Source: Lentzea aerocolonigenes
Lineage (GTDB): Bacteria > Actinomycetota > Actinomycetes > Mycobacteriales > Pseudonocardiaceae
Direction of reading: 5' to 3'
DNA length: 18,489 bases
Assembly: GCF_000955955.1 (NCBI RefSeq)
Contig: NZ_JYJG01000278.1
Location: 1 to 18,489, forward strand
Below are positions 14,127 to 18,489 of this stretch, in pieces. Both the position numbers and the translations under genes were made by a program. The stretch's first letter is position 1. Each line of letters opens with the position of its first letter. A model generated the notes under the pieces. The model did not search any database and was not told where the DNA came from. It was given only the letters and a program-made list of their open reading frames with translations.

Positions 14127-15404
14127 GTGAAGCGCAAGTCCCTCTCGATGTTAGCAGCGGCGGGCCTGTCCGCGGCGCTCGTGCTCAGCGGCTGCGGCCG
14201 TGCGAGCGATTCCTCCTCCGGCGGCTCCGGCGAGATCACCATGTGGACCCACTCGGCGGGCAACCCCGGTGAGCTGGCGGTGTACCAGCAGATCATCTCC
14301 GACTTCAACGCGTCCCAGAGCAAGTACAAGATCGTCCAGCAGAACTTCCCGCAGGGTTCCTACAACGAGGCGATCACCTCCGCCGCGGCGGCGCGCAAGC
14401 TGCCCTGCCTGCTCGACATGGACGGCCCGGTGATGCCCAACTGGGCCTGGGCGGGGTACCTCCAGCCGCTGGGGCTTCCGGACGACCTGATCGGTTCCCT
14501 GCTGCCCACCACCGTCGGCCGCTACAAGGACACCGTGTACTCGGCGGGCTACTGGGACGCCGCACTGTCGATCCTCGCCAGGAAGTCGGTGCTGGCCAAG
14601 AACAACATCAGGATCCCGACCGTGGACGAGCCGTGGACGCTCGACGAGTTCGACGCGGCTGTCGCCACGCTGAAGTCGAGCTACCGGACACCTCTTGACC
14701 TGGGTGCCGCCGACAAGGGCGAGTGGTGGTCGTACGCGTACTCGCCGATGCTGCAGAGCACGGGCGGCGACCTGATCGACCGCGGCACCATGAAGTCCGC
14801 GGACGGCGCGCTGAACGGCCCGGACGCGGTGAAGTTCTTCACCTGGTTCCAGCAGGCGTTCCGCAACGGCTGGGCGGACAACGCGGGCCCTGTCGGCAAC
14901 CAGCGCTTCATCGACGACAAGGTCGCCCTGAGCTACACCGGTGTCTGGAACGCCAAGGACGCGCTGCAGAGCGTCGGCGACGACCTGTTGATCCTGCCAC
15001 CGGTGGACTTCGGCAAGGGCCCGAAGATCGGCGGCGGTTCCTGGCAGTGGGGCATCTCGGCCGGTTGCAAGAACGCCGACGGCGCCCGCGCGTACCTGAA
15101 GTTCAGCTTCCAGGACAAGTACCTCACCGCGTTCGCCGACAGCCAGGTGGTCATCCCGGCCACTGCGGCCGCCGCGAAGGCGTCGAAGTACTTCGGCGAC
15201 GCCGCCGCGCTGCGCCAGTTCGCGGTGCTGTCGCAGAAGTTCGCGCTGGCCCGGCCGGCCACTCCCGGTTACCCGGTGATCTCCTCGACCTTCGAGAAGG
15301 CGGCGAAGGACATCATGAGCGGCGCCGAGGTGAAATCCACTTTGGACACTGCTGTGAAGGCGATCGACACCGACATCTCGTCGCAGAACGGTTACGGCTT
15401 CTAG
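14127..15404 (+). CDS. ABC transporter sugar-binding lipoprotein
   Basis: The 425-residue protein has a lipoprotein signal peptide: basic KRK start, hydrophobic stretch and lipobox LSGC with Cys23 as the lipidated residue. The mature part is a family-1 extracellular solute-binding protein (ITMWTHSAGNPGELAVYQQIISDF, MDGPVMPNWAWAGYLQPL, YTGVWNAKDAL, GGGSWQWGISAGCKNADGARAYLKF), as used for oligosaccharide capture outside the membrane. The GTG at 14127 with GGAAAGAG upstream gives the proper signal peptide; a longer open frame upstream is out of place. It is followed by two permeases. The adjacent GH32-type genes suggest a fructo-oligosaccharide ligand. Confidence 0.9.
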   Translation: MKRKSLSMLAAAGLSAALVLSGCGRASDSSSGGSGEITMWTHSAGNPGELAVYQQIISDFNASQSKYKIVQQNFPQGSYNEAITSAAAARKLPCLLDMDGPVMPNWAWAGYLQPLGLPDDLIGSLLPTTVGRYKDTVYSAGYWDAALSILARKSVLAKNNIRIPTVDEPWTLDEFDAAVATLKSSYRTPLDLGAADKGEWWSYAYSPMLQSTGGDLIDRGTMKSADGALNGPDAVKFFTWFQQAFRNGWADNAGPVGNQRFIDDKVALSYTGVWNAKDALQSVGDDLLILPPVDFGKGPKIGGGSWQWGISAGCKNADGARAYLKFSFQDKYLTAFADSQVVIPATAAAAKASKYFGDAAALRQFAVLSQKFALARPATPGYPVISSTFEKAAKDIMSGAEVKSTLDTAVKAIDTDISSQNGYGF

Positions 15405-15430
15405 GGGGGCCGAGAGGGAAGGTGCCTCCC

Positions 15431-16318
15431 ATGATCCGCGCCGATCTGCGCTCCGAACGCCGCGCCGGCTGGGCGATGACGGCCCCGGCGGTGCTGTTGC
15501 TGCTGGCGTTCCTGATCGTCCCGGTGATCCTCGGGTTCGTCCTGTCGTTCACCAACGCCAGGCTGATCTCGCCGGAACCGACAAGCTTCACCGGTTTCGA
15601 CAACTTCGTCCGGGCTTTCACGGCCGATCCGACGTTCTTCCGCTCGCTGCTGAACACCTTCGCCTTCGCCGCCGTCGTGGTTCCGGTGCAGGCCGGGTTC
15701 GGGCTGGTGCTCGCGATCCTGGTGAACCAGAAGATCCGCGGCGCGGTGGCGTTCAGGGTCATCTTCTTCATCCCGGTCGTGACCTCGATCGTCGTGGTCT
15801 CGATCCTGTGGAAGTTCCTGTACCAGCCGGACGGGCTGATCAACTCCTTCATCGACACGATCAGCTTCGGCGCCTGGCACGGCATGGCGTGGCTGAACGA
15901 CCCGGGCACCGCGCTCACCGCGATCATCGTGCTGTCCGTCTGGCAGGCGGTCGGCTTCCACATGCTGATCTGGCTGTCCGGCCTGCAGACCATCCCCGAG
16001 GAGCTCTACGAGGCCGCGCGGATCGACGGTGCGGGAAGCTGGCGGCAGTTCCGCGACGTGACGTGGCCGTGCCTGCGTCCGACCAGGGTGTTCGTGCTGA
16101 TCACAATCACGATCGCGGCGCTCGGGCTGTTCGTGCAGATCGACGTGATGACCCAGGGCGGCCCGGTGGACTCCACCTCGACGCTGGTCTACCACGCCGT
16201 GCGCATGGGGTATCGCCAGCAGCAGATCGGTTATGGCTCAGCGCTTTCGCTGGTGTTCTTCGTGCTGGTGCTCATCGTCGCGCTGGTTCAGCGCTACCTG
16301 ACCAGAGACGAGGCCTGA
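15431..16318 (+). CDS. ABC sugar permease, first subunit (MalF type)
   Basis: The 295-residue membrane protein has about six helices, the first at 13-37 (GWAMTAPAVLLLLAFLIVPV). The EAA loop that contacts the ATPase is EELYEAARIDGAGSWRQF near residue 195. It forms the channel with the next gene's product. The ATG at 15431 follows the binding-protein stop by 26 bp. The 531-residue open frame that begins at 14723 is only an extension through another frame of the binding-protein gene. Confidence 0.9.
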   Translation: MIRADLRSERRAGWAMTAPAVLLLLAFLIVPVILGFVLSFTNARLISPEPTSFTGFDNFVRAFTADPTFFRSLLNTFAFAAVVVPVQAGFGLVLAILVNQKIRGAVAFRVIFFIPVVTSIVVVSILWKFLYQPDGLINSFIDTISFGAWHGMAWLNDPGTALTAIIVLSVWQAVGFHMLIWLSGLQTIPEELYEAARIDGAGSWRQFRDVTWPCLRPTRVFVLITITIAALGLFVQIDVMTQGGPVDSTSTLVYHAVRMGYRQQQIGYGSALSLVFFVLVLIVALVQRYLTRDEA

Positions 16319-16322
16319 GCGG

Positions 16323-17183
16323 ATGAGCCGCCGTTGGATCTACCTGGCCATGACCGGACTCGCCGTCTTCTTCCTGTTCCCGTTGGTGTTCATGTTCGTC
16401 TCCAGTCTCAAGCCCGACGGCCAGATCCTGTCGGACGTCGGTGGCTGGCGCGCGTTCCTGCCGGTGGGGGACATCAGTTTCCGCAACTACGCCGGGGTGT
16501 TCGAGCGAGTGCCGGTCGGCCGGTTCCTGCTGAACTCGTTGCTCGTCACGACGGTGATCGTGGGTGCGGGGCTCGTGATCAACTCCATGGCGGGGTTCGC
16601 GATCTCCCGGATGCGCTGGACCGGCCGCCGTGTGGTGCTGAGCGTCGTCATCGCCACGCTGATCGTGCCGTTCGAGACGATCGCGGTGCCGATGGTCTAC
16701 TGGGTCTCGCAGCTGCCGACGCTGCTGTTCCAGAACGGGCGGCTCGTCTACGACTTCGGCTGGCTCGACACCTACGAGGTGCAGATCATCCCGTTCATCG
16801 CCAACGGGTTCTCGGTCTTCCTGTTCGCCCAGTACTTCTCGACCATCCCGGCCGCGATCGACGAGGCGGCGCGCATCGACGGCGCGGGCTGGTTCACGAT
16901 CTACCGCAAGATCGCCGTGCCGCTGTCGGGTCCGGCGTTCGCCACGGTCGCGATCCTGACCTTCCTGCCGGCCTGGAACCAGTACCTGTGGCCGAGCATG
17001 GTCGTCCAGGACGAGAACCTGCGGCCGGTCATGGTCGGCATGCAGTACTTCTTCCAGGACACCACCGCCTGGGGCGAGATCATGGCCTACACGTCGATGA
17101 TCACACTGCCGGTGCTCGTCGTGTTCCTCGCCTTCCAACGCGCTTTCGTCAGCAGCGTCGCCGCGAGCGGCGTGAAGGGCTGA
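16323..17183 (+). CDS. ABC sugar permease, second subunit (MalG type)
   Basis: The 286-residue membrane protein starts with helix IYLAMTGLAVFFLFPLVFMF and carries the EAA loop DEAARIDGAGWFTIYRKIAVP near residue 180. The ATG at 16323 is four bases after the stop of the first permease gene, so the two are translationally linked. No ATPase gene follows. Actinomycete sugar porters of this type commonly share one MsiK-like ATPase encoded elsewhere, which is assumed here. Confidence 0.9.
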   Translation: MSRRWIYLAMTGLAVFFLFPLVFMFVSSLKPDGQILSDVGGWRAFLPVGDISFRNYAGVFERVPVGRFLLNSLLVTTVIVGAGLVINSMAGFAISRMRWTGRRVVLSVVIATLIVPFETIAVPMVYWVSQLPTLLFQNGRLVYDFGWLDTYEVQIIPFIANGFSVFLFAQYFSTIPAAIDEAARIDGAGWFTIYRKIAVPLSGPAFATVAILTFLPAWNQYLWPSMVVQDENLRPVMVGMQYFFQDTTAWGEIMAYTSMITLPVLVVFLAFQRAFVSSVAASGVKG

Positions 17184-17216
17184 CTTCTCTTACAAGACTT
17201 TCTCGAAAGGCTGTGG

Positions 17217-18170
17217 ATGTTCGCGCTGCCCGAATCCTGGGTCTGGGACTTCTGGTTCGCCGACGACGGCGAGCACTACCACCTCTTCTTCCTGTACGCC
17301 TCAAAGGCTTTGCGTGATCCCGACGCCCGCCACTACCGCGCCTCGATCGGCCACGCGGTCTCGGCCGACCTGACGAACTGGACCCGGATCGAGGACACGC
17401 TGGTCCGCGCGGACGCCCCGGCGTTCGACGACTTGGCGACGTGGACCGGTTCGGTGGTGCGGCATCCGGACGGAACCTGGTTCCTGTTCTACACCGGCTC
17501 CACGTCCGCCCCGGAAGGCAAGAACATCCAACGGATCGGCATCGCCACATCTCAGGATCTCGTTACCTGGCAACGAAGTCCGGAGAACCCGGTGCTGACC
17601 GCCGACCCCCGCTGGTACGAGAGGCTGGACGCCGGATGGCACGACGAGGCGTTCCGCGACCCGTGGGTGTTCGCCGACCCGGACGGCGACGGCTGGCACA
17701 TGCTCATCACCGCTCGCGCCACCGCCGGTGAACCGTTCGAACGCGGTGTGGTCGGCCACGCCGTCTCCGCCGACCTGAGGCACTGGGAGCCGCGCCCGCC
17801 GCTGACCGTGCCCGAACCGCGGGGGTTCGGGCAGCTGGAGGTCACCCAGGTCGAGGTCGTGGACGGCAAGCCGGTGTTGTTGTTCTCCTGCCTGGCCGAG
17901 CACGCGTCGGCCGACCGCCGGGCGACCGGCACGACCGGTGGGATCTGGGCGGCTCCGGCCGGCGGCCTGCTAGGGCCGTTCGGCATCGAGGCTGCCGAAC
18001 CCGTCACCGACGACAGCTTCTACAGCGGTCGCCTGATCCGCCGCCGGTCCGACGACCAGTGGGTGCTGGTCGCGTTCCACAACCGCGGCGAGCACGGCTT
18101 CGTCGGCGCCATCAGCGATCCCATGCCGGTGGCGTGGGACGGCAAACGTCTCAGTGTTCTTGGTACCTAA
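17217..18170 (+). CDS. Cytoplasmic GH32/GH68-like beta-propeller glycosidase
   Basis: The 317-residue protein has no signal peptide and shows the blade repeats of a five-bladed propeller glycosidase (IGHAVSADLTNWTRIE and VGHAVSADLRHWEPR, TSQDLVTWQRSPENPVL). Candidate catalytic residues are Asp11 in WVWDFWF (nucleophile), Asp148 in the RDP motif (FRDPWVF) and Glu208 or Glu213 in QLEVTQVE (acid/base). The WDFW form resembles GH68 WDSW more than the NDPNG of typical GH32 enzymes. It should hydrolyse imported fructosides such as levanbiose or sucrose-like oligosaccharides. The ATG at 17217 has AAAGG eight bases before it. The exact family and bond specificity are uncertain. Confidence 0.8.
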   Translation: MFALPESWVWDFWFADDGEHYHLFFLYASKALRDPDARHYRASIGHAVSADLTNWTRIEDTLVRADAPAFDDLATWTGSVVRHPDGTWFLFYTGSTSAPEGKNIQRIGIATSQDLVTWQRSPENPVLTADPRWYERLDAGWHDEAFRDPWVFADPDGDGWHMLITARATAGEPFERGVVGHAVSADLRHWEPRPPLTVPEPRGFGQLEVTQVEVVDGKPVLLFSCLAEHASADRRATGTTGGIWAAPAGGLLGPFGIEAAEPVTDDSFYSGRLIRRRSDDQWVLVAFHNRGEHGFVGAISDPMPVAWDGKRLSVLGT

Positions 18171-18187
18171 GAGTTTCTGGAGGACGG

Positions 18188-18489
18188 ATGAGCTCAACGA
18201 CGAGCGGACTTCGCCTGCTGCGCATCGCCTTCGCCGCCGTGCTCGTACTCGCGAGCGCGGCCGTGGGTTCCACACCGGCGCCGGCTGCGGTCACTTATCG
18301 CGCGCAGTACCACTTCACCGTGCCCGACCACTGGAAGAACGATCCTCAGCGGCCGGTCTACCTCAACGGCAAGTTCCACTACTACTACCTCTACAACGCC
18401 GACTACCCGAACGAGGTCGGCACGGCGTGGCGGTTGGCCACGACCACCGACGGCGTCGCCTTCGCGGACCAGGGCATCGCCGCGCCGAA
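18188..18489 (+). CDS. Secreted GH32 fructan hydrolase (levanase type), cut by the window end
   Basis: The frame runs from ATG 18188, with GGAGG four bases upstream, to the window edge without a stop (about 100 residues). A signal peptide is clear: LRLLRIAFAAVLVLASAAVG followed by STPAPAA, with a likely cleavage after APAA. The mature start, YHFTVPDHWKNDPQRPVYLNGKFHYYYLYNADYP (in parts: HWKNDPQRP and KFHYYYLYNADYP), is the GH32 N-terminal blade with the nucleophile Asp in NDPQ. It resembles extracellular levanases or levan fructotransferases rather than invertases. It follows the cytoplasmic glycosidase by 17 bp and should supply fructo-oligosaccharides to the transporter. Confidence 0.87.
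   Translation, partial: MSSTTSGLRLLRIAFAAVLVLASAAVGSTPAPAAVTYRAQYHFTVPDHWKNDPQRPVYLNGKFHYYYLYNADYPNEVGTAWRLATTTDGVAFADQGIAAP

Noticed and set aside
14723..15430. Upstream extension of the first permease frame
   Set aside because: It overlaps the binding-protein gene in another frame and is Arg/Gly-rich shadow; the permease starts at ATG 15431 with a normal first membrane helix.
1..18489. CRISPR array, tRNA, insertion sequence or integrase with attachment site
   Set aside because: I read both strands for regular repeats, tRNA-like cloverleaves and transposase motifs and found none.

Overview
The window is high-GC DNA with GTG/ATG starts, strong purine-rich ribosome binding sites and several actinobacterial protein types (HTH-DUF5753 regulator, H/C zinc-finger small protein, XRE-TPR regulator, ABC sugar porter without its own ATPase). 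This fits an actinomycete, most likely of the Pseudonocardiaceae. I see no rRNA, tRNA, CRISPR array, transposase or integrase.

Left part (1-3760), all on the minus strand: a broken HNH-nuclease/restriction-endonuclease-like gene with two in-frame amber stops; a ligase-polymerase LigD of the NHEJ type; a strong inverted repeat that looks like a terminator; and two small overlapping genes of unknown function, one with a zinc-ribbon-like Cys pattern.

Central part (3764-8216): a LysR-type regulator (minus) is divergent from a tight plus-strand cassette: radical SAM/SPASM enzyme, thymidylate-kinase-like P-loop kinase, endonuclease/exonuclease/phosphatase (EEP) enzyme and a Nudix hydrolase. The first three reading frames overlap by 4 and 10 bp. 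A perfect 9+2+9 inverted repeat lies in the shared promoter region. No precursor peptide is visible. The mix of a radical SAM enzyme with three nucleotide or phosphoester enzymes suggests an undescribed small-molecule or nucleotide pathway, and is the best candidate for a novel system here.

Regulatory block (8191-12914): on the minus strand, a zinc-finger small protein, a two-helix membrane protein and an HTH-DUF5753 regulator. Divergent from them, across a palindrome-rich 263-bp region, are an XRE-TPR regulator, a 5-formyltetrahydrofolate cyclo-ligase-like protein of the MTHFSD type and a Cys-rich conserved actinobacterial protein.

Right part (12991-18489): a fructan or fructo-oligosaccharide operon on the plus strand: LacI regulator with a TTAATCGATTAA operator at its own promoter, sugar-binding lipoprotein, two permeases, a cytoplasmic five-bladed-propeller glycosidase (GH32/GH68-like) and the start of a secreted GH32 levanase-type enzyme that runs off the window. 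The likely logic is extracellular fructan cleavage, uptake of the fragments with a shared ATPase encoded elsewhere, and intracellular hydrolysis, all repressed by the LacI protein.
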